Assembly: GCA_016784625.1 (NCBI GenBank)
Contig: JADHUF010000003.1
Coordinates: 1-38,550 of the forward strand
Source of the DNA: Candidatus Nitrosopumilus sp.
Lineage (GTDB): Archaea > Thermoproteota > Nitrososphaeria > Nitrososphaerales > Nitrosopumilaceae
DNA length: 38,550 nt
Reading direction: 5' to 3'
A program made the translations under genes and the position numbers. The notes beneath the pieces are model-generated. The model did not search any database and had not been told where the DNA came from. It was given only the letters and a program-made list of their open reading frames with translations. Below are positions 24,169-31,860 of this stretch, in pieces (position 1 is the stretch's first letter; each line of letters begins with the position of its first letter).

Positions 24169-25281
24169 CTAGTTAGTGCTTGCCTCTGGTGCAGGTTCTT
24201 TATCAGAGCTTTCAGATTCCATTTCATCTTGTAATTTTGCTGCAAGAATACTACATTGCGCTGCAATATTTTTTGCACTTGTTCTAAAAGCAATTGCACT
24301 TGGAGAATCAGGATTTGTAATCATGATGGGTTTACCTAAATCAGAACCCGACATGATTCCACCGTTTAATGGGATTTCACCTAAGAAAGGCATGTTGAAT
24401 TGTTCACTTATTTTCTTTGCACCACCTTCGCCAAAGATATAGTGTTTTTCATCGCAGTTTGTACAAATAAAGTGACTCATGTTTTCAACAACTCCAATAA
24501 TTGGAACATTTAGTTTTTCAAACATTGAAACTGCTTTAACTGCAACATGACTTGCAACGTCTTGTGGAGTTGTAACAACAAGAATTCCAGTAATTGGAAT
24601 TGTTTGTGCAAGTGTTAATGGAATATCACCAGTACCTGGAGGAAGATCTACAATAAGATAATCTAAATCAGACCAATTAGTGTCAACTAGAAATTGTTTC
24701 AAGATTCCAGATATGATCGGACCACGATAAATTGCGGCTTGATTGGATTGGTCTGCAAAGAAACCAAAAGATACAACCTTTAATCCGTTAGATTCTGCAG
24801 GTTGAAGTTTATTATCCTCAACTTCCATGGAGCCATCTTTCATTCCAAGCATCAATGGAATACTAGGACCGTAGATATCAGCATCTAATAATCCAACTTT
24901 AGCACCTGTTTGAGATAATGCCAAAGCTAAATTCAATGAAACAGTGGATTTTCCAACACCACCTTTTCCACTTGCAACACCAATAATATTTTTGACAGTG
25001 GCCATTCCAGTATCAGCATCAAGTGAACGGCCTTCCATAACTTTAGCAGTTACACTCATATCAAAATTTTTCAAGTCAGAGAGTTCAGCAATTGCTTTTC
25101 TAACATCTTCCTCAATTTCTTCATTGAAAGGACATGCTGGAGTTGTTAATTCTAAGGTAAATTTCAGATTGCCATCATTAAGCTCTAGATTTTTTATCAT
25201 ACCCATTGATACAATATCTTTTTTCAAATCAGGATCAATGACGGTACTTAGTTTTTCAAGTACTTGATCGATTCCAACCAT
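24169..25281 (-). CDS. mrp: Mrp/NBP35-type Fe-S carrier P-loop ATPase
   Basis: From ATG 25281 the protein has 370 residues. An N-terminal DUF59/MIP18-like domain (MVGIDQVLEKLSTVIDPDLK in family form, with TTPACPF) precedes the ParA-type ATPase: deviant Walker A GKGGVGKST (about residue 100), DADIYGPSIPLMLG and VDLPPGTGD. CTNC (about 272-275) is the pair that bridges an Fe-S cluster between subunits. It is thought to deliver [4Fe-4S] clusters. The frame is open to 25584, but that would run through the promoter and antisense to rpoE; the minus-strand box 25304-25312 fixes the shorter start. Confidence 0.94.
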   Translation of the reverse strand: MVGIDQVLEKLSTVIDPDLKKDIVSMGMIKNLELNDGNLKFTLELTTPACPFNEEIEEDVRKAIAELSDLKNFDMSVTAKVMEGRSLDADTGMATVKNIIGVASGKGGVGKSTVSLNLALALSQTGAKVGLLDADIYGPSIPLMLGMKDGSMEVEDNKLQPAESNGLKVVSFGFFADQSNQAAIYRGPIISGILKQFLVDTNWSDLDYLIVDLPPGTGDIPLTLAQTIPITGILVVTTPQDVASHVAVKAVSMFEKLNVPIIGVVENMSHFICTNCDEKHYIFGEGGAKKISEQFNMPFLGEIPLNGGIMSGSDLGKPIMITNPDSPSAIAFRTSAKNIAAQCSILAAKLQDEMESESSDKEPAPEASTN

Positions 25282-25303
25282 TGCGTCAAAAAGTTCTCCT
25301 ACA

Positions 25304-25312
25304 TTATTTAAA
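25304..25312 (-). promoter_or_regulatory. TATA-like box that fixes the mrp start
   Basis: TTTAAATAA on the minus strand, 23-31 bases before ATG 25281. It lies inside the longer open frame and so favours the internal start. Confidence 0.6.
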
Positions 25313-25396
25313 CATAAGTCAGAGAACAAAAAAAATTGATGATTACTTGAAGAATTAACAAAATCTTTAGGAATTAAAGCCCAAATCACCCAAAGA

Positions 25397-25405
25397 TTCA
25401 TAAAT
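25397..25405 (+). promoter_or_regulatory. A/T box for rpoE operon
   Basis: TTCATAAAT is about 25-33 bases before TTG 25430. With the divergent mrp box at 25304-25312, it defines a compact 148-base two-way promoter region. Confidence 0.45.
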
Positions 25406-25429
25406 TGAAATTCAAAAAACACAGAACAG

Positions 25430-26026
25430 TTGTTTTCTATATCTACCCTAGTTGATGTTGTTAGGATTCCTCCAAGCTTGTTTGGAACCACACTCAAAAA
25501 GGCAGGAATGAACATTCTCAAAGAAAAGTACGAGAGTATGATTAGTGCAGATTTAGGATATATCATTATGATTTTAGATGCCAAAGTTGACGAGATGGGA
25601 AAGATGATTGCAGGAGATGGAGGAACATTCCATAAAGTTGAATTCGAAGTATTAACATTCTATCCAAAATTACAAGAAATTGTTCTAGGAGAAATTGTCG
25701 ACATTACAGACTTTGGTGCATTTGTAAGAATTGGTCCAACGGATGCATTACTTCACTTGTCACAAGTAATGGATGATTATCTTAAGAGTGATGTAAAATC
25801 TGGAATGATTTTAGCTAATCAAAGTGGAAGAACACTCAAAGTTGGTTCTACACTTCGTGCAAGGATCACTGCAGTTTCATTAGGAAAAGCTGCTTCAATG
25901 GGTAAAATTGGAATTACATGTAGACAACCATTCCTTGGTGCAGATGAATGGATTGCAGAAGAGATTAAAAAATCCAGTAGTGGTACAGAAGAACCACCAA
26001 AAGAAGCTAAAGTAGAGGCAAGTTAA
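25430..26026 (+). CDS. rpoE1: DNA-directed RNA polymerase subunit E' (Rpo7/Rpb7)
   Basis: A 198-residue Rpb7 homologue, part of the RNA polymerase stalk. The N-terminal RNP-like domain begins with VDVVRIPPSLFGTTL and includes the conserved tip YESMISADLGYIIMI; the S1 domain begins GEIVDITDFGAFVRIGPTDALLH (seen as GEIVDITDFGAFVRIGP). The tail is charged and disordered (SSSGTEEPPKEAKVEAS). The TTG start is supported by the family N-terminus and the upstream A/T box. The S1 domain could suggest exosome Csl4, but the N-terminal half is clearly Rpb7. spt4 follows after one base. Confidence 0.95.
   Translation: MFSISTLVDVVRIPPSLFGTTLKKAGMNILKEKYESMISADLGYIIMILDAKVDEMGKMIAGDGGTFHKVEFEVLTFYPKLQEIVLGEIVDITDFGAFVRIGPTDALLHLSQVMDDYLKSDVKSGMILANQSGRTLKVGSTLRARITAVSLGKAASMGKIGITCRQPFLGADEWIAEEIKKSSSGTEEPPKEAKVEAS
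26014..26018 (+). promoter_or_regulatory. Shine-Dalgarno for spt4
   Basis: AGAGG at nine bases before ATG 26028, inside the end of rpoE1; fits translation of an operon-internal gene. Confidence 0.45.
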
Positions 26027-26027
26027 G

Positions 26028-26216
26028 ATGGCACGAGAAATGGCATGTCGAAAATGCAAATTTGTAACAACAGGAAAAGTTTGTCCAGTTTGTAAATCAT
26101 CAGATTTAACACCAGATTGGAATGGAATTGTACTTGTAGTTGATCCAACAAATTCAGAAATTTCAAAAACTTTAGGCATTACTCAAAAAGGCAAGTATGC
26201 CATCAAAGTAACATAA
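26028..26216 (+). CDS. spt4: Transcription elongation factor Spt4 (RNA polymerase subunit E'')
   Basis: A 62-residue zinc-binding protein with CRKC (residues about 7-10) and CPVC about 13 residues later, followed by DLTPDWNGIVLVVDP and the end GKYAIKVT. This is the complete Spt4/RpoE'' family fold, the partner of Spt5 in RNA polymerase processivity. It follows rpoE1 by one base, the normal archaeal order. No other assignment is plausible. Confidence 0.95.
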   Translation: MAREMACRKCKFVTTGKVCPVCKSSDLTPDWNGIVLVVDPTNSEISKTLGITQKGKYAIKVT

Positions 26217-26230
26217 AATATTTCTAAATC

Positions 26231-26240
26231 TTTAAAATTA
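26231..26240 (+). promoter_or_regulatory. TATA-like box for nadC
   Basis: TTTAAAATTA is 19-28 bases before ATG 26259, which favours that ATG over the TTG at 26250. Confidence 0.45.
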
Positions 26241-26258
26241 CATTGTTATTTGATCATT

Positions 26259-27077
26259 ATGTTGTCATTTAATTCTAAAAAACAATTATCACAGTTTCTT
26301 ACTGAAGATATAGGAAAAGGAGACATTACAAGTAATCTTTTACCCAAGAAAAAAGTTTCAGTTAGGATTATTTCAAGAGAAAATGGTATTGTTGCAGGCA
26401 CTACACACACAAAAGAAATCTTCAAACTCAAAGGATGTAATGCCAAAATTTTAAAAAAAGATGGTTCAAAAATTAAACCAAATCAGACTATAATGACAAT
26501 CACAGGAGATGCAAGAAAGATTTTGGCATGTGAGAGAACTGCACTAAATCTTCTTACAAGAATGAGCGGCATTGCAACTCAAACAAATGAACTTGTAAAA
26601 AAAATTCCAAATAAAACTAAAGTATATGCAACAAGAAAGACTGCTCCTGGTCTTCGATATTTTGACAAAGAAGCAGTAGAGATAGGAGGAGGTGAAAAAC
26701 ATAGACTTAGGTTAGATGAAATGATAATGATTAAAGATAATCACATTGCAGTAGAGAATTCATTAGCATCTATAATTAAAAAAGCAAAGAGAAAACATAA
26801 GAAATTTGAGGTAGAAGTTGAAAATACATCAGATGCAATTCTAGCTGCAAAAGAAGGGGCAACAATAATCATGTTAGATAATTTTTCTCCATCTCAAATC
26901 AAAAAGACAGTTAATGCTCTCAAGAATCAGAAATTACGAAGTAAAGTGATGCTTGAAGCATCAGGAGGGATAAACTCTAAGAACATATCCAAGTATGGCA
27001 ATACTGAAGTGGATATTATTTCAATAGGAAGTATTACAAATTCTGTTAAAGGAATTGACATGAGTTTAGAAATTTAA
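26259..27077 (+). CDS. nadC: Nicotinate-nucleotide pyrophosphorylase (quinolinate phosphoribosyltransferase)
   Basis: From ATG 26259 the protein has 272 residues, normal for NadC, which converts quinolinate and PRPP to nicotinate mononucleotide. Motifs include LTEDIGKGDITSNLL near the N-terminus, ERTALNLLTRMSGIAT, ATRKTAPGLRYFDKEAVEIGGG (as ATRKTAPGLR and VEIGGGEKHRLRLDEMIMIK) and the phosphate-binding ends LEASGGI and ISIGSIT. The frame also opens at TTG 26250, three codons earlier, but the promoter spacing favours the ATG. It converges on the TPR-nadA pair on the other strand, completing the same pathway; the stop shares TTAA with the TPR gene. Confidence 0.96.
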   Translation: MLSFNSKKQLSQFLTEDIGKGDITSNLLPKKKVSVRIISRENGIVAGTTHTKEIFKLKGCNAKILKKDGSKIKPNQTIMTITGDARKILACERTALNLLTRMSGIATQTNELVKKIPNKTKVYATRKTAPGLRYFDKEAVEIGGGEKHRLRLDEMIMIKDNHIAVENSLASIIKKAKRKHKKFEVEVENTSDAILAAKEGATIIMLDNFSPSQIKKTVNALKNQKLRSKVMLEASGGINSKNISKYGNTEVDIISIGSITNSVKGIDMSLEI

Positions 27078-27475
27078 GAATTTAATTGGTCCAATAATTC
27101 AGATACAGATTTATTTTTTGGATCAACTTCTCGAATTTTCTCACAGCATTGGATTGCTCGTTTATTTTCTGCTAATTTCTGATGTGAGTATGCCTTCAAA
27201 AGTAGAACATCAATATCATAAGAGCCAATTTCAAGTGCTCTATCAAAGTAGGAAATTGCAGTTTTGTACTTGTTTTTTAGATAATAAATTCCACCTACAG
27301 TAAACAGAGCATCATGATTATTGGGTACTTTTTTTAAATATTCTGTGCCTGATTTTAGAGCTTCAGTATACTTTTTTTGTTTAGCAAGTTTTTTGAATTC
27401 TTTAAATTTTTCAGCATTAATTTTTTGATTAGGATCTTTTGGGGCTCTACTAAATAATCCAACCAAAGTAATCAC
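27074..27475 (-). CDS. TPR-repeat protein
   Basis: The 133-residue protein has about three tetratricopeptide repeats from residue 30 on: YTEALKSGTEYLKKVPNNHD, ALFTVGGIYYLKNKYKTAIS and a third around VLLLKAYSHQKLAENKRAIQ. The consensus A/G/Y pattern is clear. TPRs make protein-protein contacts. The start is GTG 27475, five bases from the nadA stop on the same strand, so it is in the nadA transcript; whether it acts in NAD synthesis or is just co-located is unknown. Confidence 0.85.
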   Translation of the reverse strand: MITLVGLFSRAPKDPNQKINAEKFKEFKKLAKQKKYTEALKSGTEYLKKVPNNHDALFTVGGIYYLKNKYKTAISYFDRALEIGSYDIDVLLLKAYSHQKLAENKRAIQCCEKIREVDPKNKSVSELLDQLNS

Positions 27476-27480
27476 GTAAT

Positions 27481-28437
27481 TTATTGAATTTCAAGCATTC
27501 TATTAATTGCTAAACGAGCCTTGTTAGCAATTTCTTTAGGAACAGTAACAATATTTTTTTCGTTAATCAAAGTATCATATACTTTTTCAAGTGTAATCAT
27601 CTTCATGTATTGACATTCAGCTTTATCAGATGCAGCAATGAATGTTTTACTAGGATTTTGTTGTCTCATTTTATATAAAATTCCAGTTTCAGTAGCAACA
27701 ACAAAGTTTTTTGATTTTGATGCATTAACATGTTTTAGCATTCCTTCAGTTGAAAGTATTGAAACTTTTTTATCATCAAAACTACCATCTGCAACATCAT
27801 ACATCATTGGAGTAGTACAACTACATTCAGGATGGATAACAAATTCAGCATCTTTTATTGAATCTAATTTTTTATTAATATCTTCAGGAGTGATTCCTGC
27901 ATGAACATGACATTCACCAGCCCAAATATGCATATTTTTTCTTCCAGTCATTTTTGCAACATAAGATCCAAGAAACATATCAGGTAAAAACAAAATTTCT
28001 TTATCTTCAGGTATTGCTTTTACAACATTTACAGCATTAGAAGAGGTACAACAATAATCAAGTTCTGCTTTAATTTCTGCAGTTGTGTTAACATATCCTA
28101 CAGTAATAGCATTAGGATGTTGTTTTTTCCAGTTTTGTAATTCATCAACAGTGATAGAATCAGATAGTGAACAACCAGCATCTAAATCTGGAAGTAATAC
28201 CTTTTTTTCAGGACAGATAATTGCTGCAGTTTCTGCCATAAAATTTACACCACAAAATAGAATTGTTTTTTGTTTAACTTTAGCTGCTTGCCTTGATAGA
28301 CCCAAAGAATCTCCTGTAAAATCAGCTACATCTTGCACATCAGGAATTTGATAATTGTGTGCTAAAATTACCACATCTTTTTCTTTCTTGAGTCTTAAAA
28401 TCTCATCTTTGAGTTCTGAAGTCTGTTGTACTAGCAT
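27481..28437 (-). CDS. nadA: Quinolinate synthase
   Basis: A 318-residue NadA that condenses iminoaspartate with DHAP on a [4Fe-4S] cluster. It opens with ILAHNYQIPDVQDVADFTGD and has the three cluster cysteines in FCGVNFMAE (about residue 60), WAGECHVHAGI (about 172) and AECQYMKM (about 275), plus HPECSCTTPMMYD around 203. The length is typical for the archaeal form. An A/T box (GATTTAAAG, about 28464-28472) lies near -30. It precedes the TPR gene in one message. A perfect palindrome sits at 28514-28528, between nadA and the aspartate dehydrogenase gene. Confidence 0.96.
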   Translation of the reverse strand: MLVQQTSELKDEILRLKKEKDVVILAHNYQIPDVQDVADFTGDSLGLSRQAAKVKQKTILFCGVNFMAETAAIICPEKKVLLPDLDAGCSLSDSITVDELQNWKKQHPNAITVGYVNTTAEIKAELDYCCTSSNAVNVVKAIPEDKEILFLPDMFLGSYVAKMTGRKNMHIWAGECHVHAGITPEDINKKLDSIKDAEFVIHPECSCTTPMMYDVADGSFDDKKVSILSTEGMLKHVNASKSKNFVVATETGILYKMRQQNPSKTFIAASDKAECQYMKMITLEKVYDTLINEKNIVTVPKEIANKARLAINRMLEIQ

Positions 28438-28513
28438 AAGTCATAAAAAATTGAGGTAGTTGGGATTTAAAGAATAGGAAACAGTCTATAATTTTCTAAA
28501 AAGCTATCAAATG

Positions 28514-28528
28514 TGGCAATTATTGCCA
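28514..28528. repeat. Perfect inverted repeat between nadX and nadA
   Basis: TGGCAAT-T-ATTGCCA is a perfect 7-bp inverted repeat with a single central base, two bases beyond the nadX stop and 77 bases before the nadA start. It could be an operator for the NAD genes or a 3' hairpin for nadX; on the minus strand a run of five T follows about 15 bases after it. Confidence 0.45.
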
Positions 28529-28530
28529 TA

Positions 28531-29349
28531 TTAGGTACCAATCTGAATATCATCTGAGCAATATTTTCTCAGGGTTTCAATTGCAGATAGAGTTGCCAAC
28601 CTACTTGTTTTTGGATTATTAATATCTGGAAGATTTTCAATTGTAAAAGTCATCTTTCCAAATTTTCCTGTAGCTACAATATGATGAGTATTTTTGTCGG
28701 TGTTGGGATCAGCAATAATATTTACACTGGTTTTTTCACTGCCGATTCCCGATAAAGATAGTAATGCTGCAACATTGATGTTTGCAGGAAATAAAGAGAC
28801 GGCCTCTTTTGCAGTACCTTCAAAGATTGTAGTGGAAGAAGTAATTACATCTAAATTAATGTCAGAATTTTCAAAAAACTTTGCGCCTTTAAGAGAACGA
28901 GGATGTTTTGTAGTAGTAATAGATAATGATTCTAATTCATCTTTAATTGATTTTATTGCATCTAAACCACCAATTGCACCAGATGGGAGATAAATTGTTT
29001 TTTTAAAATCTTTACACGCATCAGATAAAATATCATAAATAGATTCATCAAGTAGTGCACCAACACTCATTATCATTAAATCACGTTTATTTTGTAAAAC
29101 ACTCAATGAGATATCTCTAACAGCATCTTGAGAAGCAGCTTCAACTACAATATTTACTGGATGGGAGGATAACAGATGTGAATTTTCAACAATTTCAGGT
29201 TTAGTATTTAATTTTGAAACTAGTTCTATGGCAGCATCTTTTGAACTGTCATAAACATGAGTCAGGATTGCAGGAATTTTCCCTGAATCAATTGCAAGCG
29301 CAATTTGAGTACCTATTGCACCACAACCTAACAGTCCAATTTTTTTCAT
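28531..29349 (-). CDS. nadX: L-aspartate dehydrogenase
   Basis: A 272-residue protein of the aspartate dehydrogenase (NadX/DUF108) family. The Rossmann motif GLLGCGAIGTQIA begins at residue 4; later features are VVEAASQDAVRDISLSVL, MSVGALLDES, LPSGAIGGLDAIKS and the catalytic-region histidines in NTHHIVATGKFG. It oxidises aspartate to iminoaspartate, the substrate of NadA, in place of the oxygen-using NadB. With nadA and nadC nearby, the window encodes the whole aspartate-to-NaMN route. The minus-strand box at 29372-29382 fits ATG 29349. Confidence 0.93.
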   Translation of the reverse strand: MKKIGLLGCGAIGTQIALAIDSGKIPAILTHVYDSSKDAAIELVSKLNTKPEIVENSHLLSSHPVNIVVEAASQDAVRDISLSVLQNKRDLMIMSVGALLDESIYDILSDACKDFKKTIYLPSGAIGGLDAIKSIKDELESLSITTTKHPRSLKGAKFFENSDINLDVITSSTTIFEGTAKEAVSLFPANINVAALLSLSGIGSEKTSVNIIADPNTDKNTHHIVATGKFGKMTFTIENLPDINNPKTSRLATLSAIETLRKYCSDDIQIGT

Positions 29350-29371
29350 TCAGCAATATTAGAAATAGTCT

Positions 29372-29382
29372 CTTAATTAATT
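29372..29382 (-). promoter_or_regulatory. TATA-like box for nadX
   Basis: AATTAATTAAG on the minus strand, centred about 28 bases before ATG 29349. Confidence 0.45.
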
Positions 29383-29457
29383 CTAGTCTGAATACTCCCC
29401 AGGTAGAACTTTCTGAGATGGTGGTTTTGATGGATCAGTTTTGTCAAAGTTCAGCAT
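29383..29457 (-). CDS. Possible 24-aa small protein
   Basis: A short frame encodes 24 residues starting MLNFDKTDPSKPP and ending PGEYSD. It fills the space between the nadX promoter box and the divergent nurA promoter. The proline- and charge-rich composition looks like a peptide rather than random A/T sequence, but no conservation can be checked here and no SD or correctly spaced TATA box was found. Treat as tentative. Confidence 0.25.
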   Translation of the reverse strand: MLNFDKTDPSKPPSQKVLPGEYSD

Positions 29458-29494
29458 AACCTAAAGATTTTATTCAAACCAATGAAGTATCATT

Positions 29495-30331
29495 GTGCTC
29501 AATACAGTATACAAGGATGCCATCATCAATAGAGATAAAATGTTGTCTATCCTCAAGGGCCCCAAATTTGAGCAAATTTTACAAAAAGCAAGAGAGAATT
29601 GGATAGAATTCACACCAAGAAAAGAAGAAGTGACAACAGCAGGAATTGATAGTAGTTTTAACAATACTAAATTTCAAGGAATTGAACTTTGGGCAACAAC
29701 AGCAGTTTCAGTCAAATCGGACGGTGAGATTTTAGTAGATTTACACAATTCAGGGTTAGGTTCTGCAGACGACATTTCAAATATAGCAAGTAAAATGGAA
29801 ATTGATGCATGTGAAAAAACTATAGACCAAGTTGATTTAGTATTGATGGATGGTTCATTGCATTCTCAATTAATGACAAGACAAGCAGCGCTAAGTTCAA
29901 TGATTGTAAGAATAATGAAGAAAAAAGATAATGTGATATTTATTGCAAAGACATCAAATACAAAGAAACAATTTGAAAGTTTAGGTTCTCTTGCTGGAGA
30001 TATTTTTTATTATAACCATGTTACAAATGGTCCAGGATTTAGTAAAATTTTTGTAGAAAAGAAATATGGTGCAGATAAAATCATTTCTTCAACATTTGTA
30101 AGATTAAGTGACTCTACGCCCATAATCAAACTAGAATTTCTAGGAAATCAACATGATGAAGGTGAAATTAGATCAGTTATGAACAAATTATACAAAACAA
30201 GTGTTGGTGGATACCCACATGCACTAAAGCTTGCACATAATAACTGTAAAATATCGGATAAAGAACTTGCAAAAATGGTTAGTTTGTTAGGATTAAGTAA
30301 TGAAATAGGTTCACGCGAGGTATTAGGTTGA
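29495..30331 (+). CDS. nurA: NurA 5'-3' nuclease
   Basis: A 278-residue NurA-domain nuclease that works with HerA in resecting DNA ends. The metal-binding motif GIDSSFNNTKF is near residues 50-60 and VLMDGSLHSQL near 113-123, both typical RNase-H-like NurA sites; the C-terminal GGYPHALKLAHNNCKI motif is also characteristic. The start is GTG 29495 with an A/T box (GATTTTATTC, 29466-29475) at -20 to -29. It is first in the nurA-herA-mre11-rad50 operon and its stop overlaps the herA start. Confidence 0.93.
   Translation: MLNTVYKDAIINRDKMLSILKGPKFEQILQKARENWIEFTPRKEEVTTAGIDSSFNNTKFQGIELWATTAVSVKSDGEILVDLHNSGLGSADDISNIASKMEIDACEKTIDQVDLVLMDGSLHSQLMTRQAALSSMIVRIMKKKDNVIFIAKTSNTKKQFESLGSLAGDIFYYNHVTNGPGFSKIFVEKKYGADKIISSTFVRLSDSTPIIKLEFLGNQHDEGEIRSVMNKLYKTSVGGYPHALKLAHNNCKISDKELAKMVSLLGLSNEIGSREVLG
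30317..30321 (+). promoter_or_regulatory. Shine-Dalgarno that sets the herA TTG start
   Basis: GAGGT ends six bases before TTG 30328. There is no ATG or GTG nearby in this frame, so this site supports TTG as the true start. Confidence 0.55.
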
Positions 30332-31860
30332 GTTTAGGTTTTGTAATTGGAGAGTCAAAACCCACATTTGTCACAGCAATCACGTCAAGAGCTCTATCAG
30401 TAGGAGAATACATCAAAATAGGTTCAGATGAAGGAGAAATTCTTGGACTAGTTGAAAGATCTTCAGTATCAAGTGCTGCTTTTACTGATGTTAGAAATTT
30501 TGATGAGGCAGTAGAAAGCACTGAAATTGCTGAACTCAATAGAAGAGATAAAACATTTACAGCACATATTGGAATTTTAGGATTTTTAGAAAATTTGAGA
30601 AAAGGAAAATCAATCATACCTGCAATTCCACCAATTCCAGGCACGGAAATAACTCAACCAAGCAAACAAGACCTAGAAGAAATTTTCAGTCCAAATAATG
30701 ATGGATGGGTAAAGATTGGAAGTCTTTTACGAAATAAAACAATTGACGCCAAAATAAATTTGGATAAAATTGTTTCAAGACACTTGGGAATTTTAGCAAT
30801 GACAGGAATGGGAAAAAGTAATCTTGTTTCACTAGTTACAAAACAAATTTCAAAACTAAAGGGCACTGTAATAATTTTTGATTACCATAATGACTATACA
30901 TTATTGAATATTCCACGAATTAATGTAATTGATGCAAAAATTAATCCAAGACTTTTAGATGCTGATCAATTATCAGAAGTTTTAGAAATTAGAGATGGTG
31001 CAAATGTTCAACAACGTGTTTTAAGAATGGCATTTACAAAACAAGTTAAGGAATCAAAAGAGTTTTGGAGTAAATTAGAAAATGAAGTAGATTTTATTGT
31101 AAATTCAGATGATAAAAAACTAAAAGAGATTCGAACATCAGCATATAGAGTTCAAGATATCATAGAAGAATCTCAAAGAAGATTTGAAGATATTTTAGAT
31201 CCAGATATGGGAGATCCAATAAGTTTCATTAAAGAGGGGCGTACAAATATTCTTAACATTTCAGAATTATCAGAAAAACAAGCCAATGTTGCAGTTGCAT
31301 TTTACTTGCAACAGTTACTAAAAGATAGAAAGGATGCCAGTATTGCAAGACATGGAAGAAGCAAAAGAGAGAGAAATTATCAATTTAATTCACCAATATT
31401 TGTCATCATAGAAGAAGCACATGTGTTCATTCCAAAAGATCATGATACTGCTGCAAAATACTGGGCTGCAAAAATCGCAAGGGAAGGAAGAAAGTTTGGA
31501 TTAGGTCTAGGAATCGTATCACAAAGACCAAGAAGTGTAGATCTCAATGTACTCAGCCAATTAGGCTCATTTGCAATAATGAAGATCATTCAAGAAGATG
31601 ACCAACGACAAATAGCCTCAGCAACAGAGTCCACCAGTCGTGAATTGATTGCACAATTAACTTCACTTAACGTAGGAGATGCAGTTCTAGTCGGACAGTG
31701 GACAAATCTGCCATCATTAGTACATGTTGAAGAAGTAAAAGAAAAGATAATGGGGGCAGACCAAAGTGCAATTAATGCTTGGGCAAATGCAGATAAGATG
31801 AAAGAAGTTGCAATAGAATCAACACAAGGACTTGTTCAAAAAGATTTGTTATTAGACTAA
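30328..31860 (+). CDS. herA: HerA hexameric DNA translocase
   Basis: A 510-residue HerA/FtsK-type ATPase that pumps DNA to NurA. The N-terminal HAS-barrel begins LGFVIGESKPTFVTAI, and the ATPase has Walker A MTGMGKSN (about residues 157-164), Walker B FVIIEEAHVF (about 357-366), then the conserved REGRKFGLGLGIVSQRP and a C-terminal arginine-rich region. The start TTG overlaps nurA by four bases with an SD upstream; the stop overlaps the mre11 ATG by one base. Complete and typical. Confidence 0.95.
   Translation: MSLGFVIGESKPTFVTAITSRALSVGEYIKIGSDEGEILGLVERSSVSSAAFTDVRNFDEAVESTEIAELNRRDKTFTAHIGILGFLENLRKGKSIIPAIPPIPGTEITQPSKQDLEEIFSPNNDGWVKIGSLLRNKTIDAKINLDKIVSRHLGILAMTGMGKSNLVSLVTKQISKLKGTVIIFDYHNDYTLLNIPRINVIDAKINPRLLDADQLSEVLEIRDGANVQQRVLRMAFTKQVKESKEFWSKLENEVDFIVNSDDKKLKEIRTSAYRVQDIIEESQRRFEDILDPDMGDPISFIKEGRTNILNISELSEKQANVAVAFYLQQLLKDRKDASIARHGRSKRERNYQFNSPIFVIIEEAHVFIPKDHDTAAKYWAAKIAREGRKFGLGLGIVSQRPRSVDLNVLSQLGSFAIMKIIQEDDQRQIASATESTSRELIAQLTSLNVGDAVLVGQWTNLPSLVHVEEVKEKIMGADQSAINAWANADKMKEVAIESTQGLVQKDLLLD

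Noticed and set aside
25282..25584. N-terminal extension of the Mrp protein by 101 residues
   Set aside because: The extension is antisense to rpoE1 and its promoter, reads through a TATA-like box, and does not resemble the family; the MVGIDQVLEKL start matches the normal N-terminus.
25430..26026. Exosome subunit Csl4, suggested by the S1 domain before a zinc protein
   Set aside because: The N-terminal half (VDVVRIPPSLFG, ISADLGYIIMI) is Rpb7, and the following protein is Spt4, the standard RNA polymerase E'/E'' pair.
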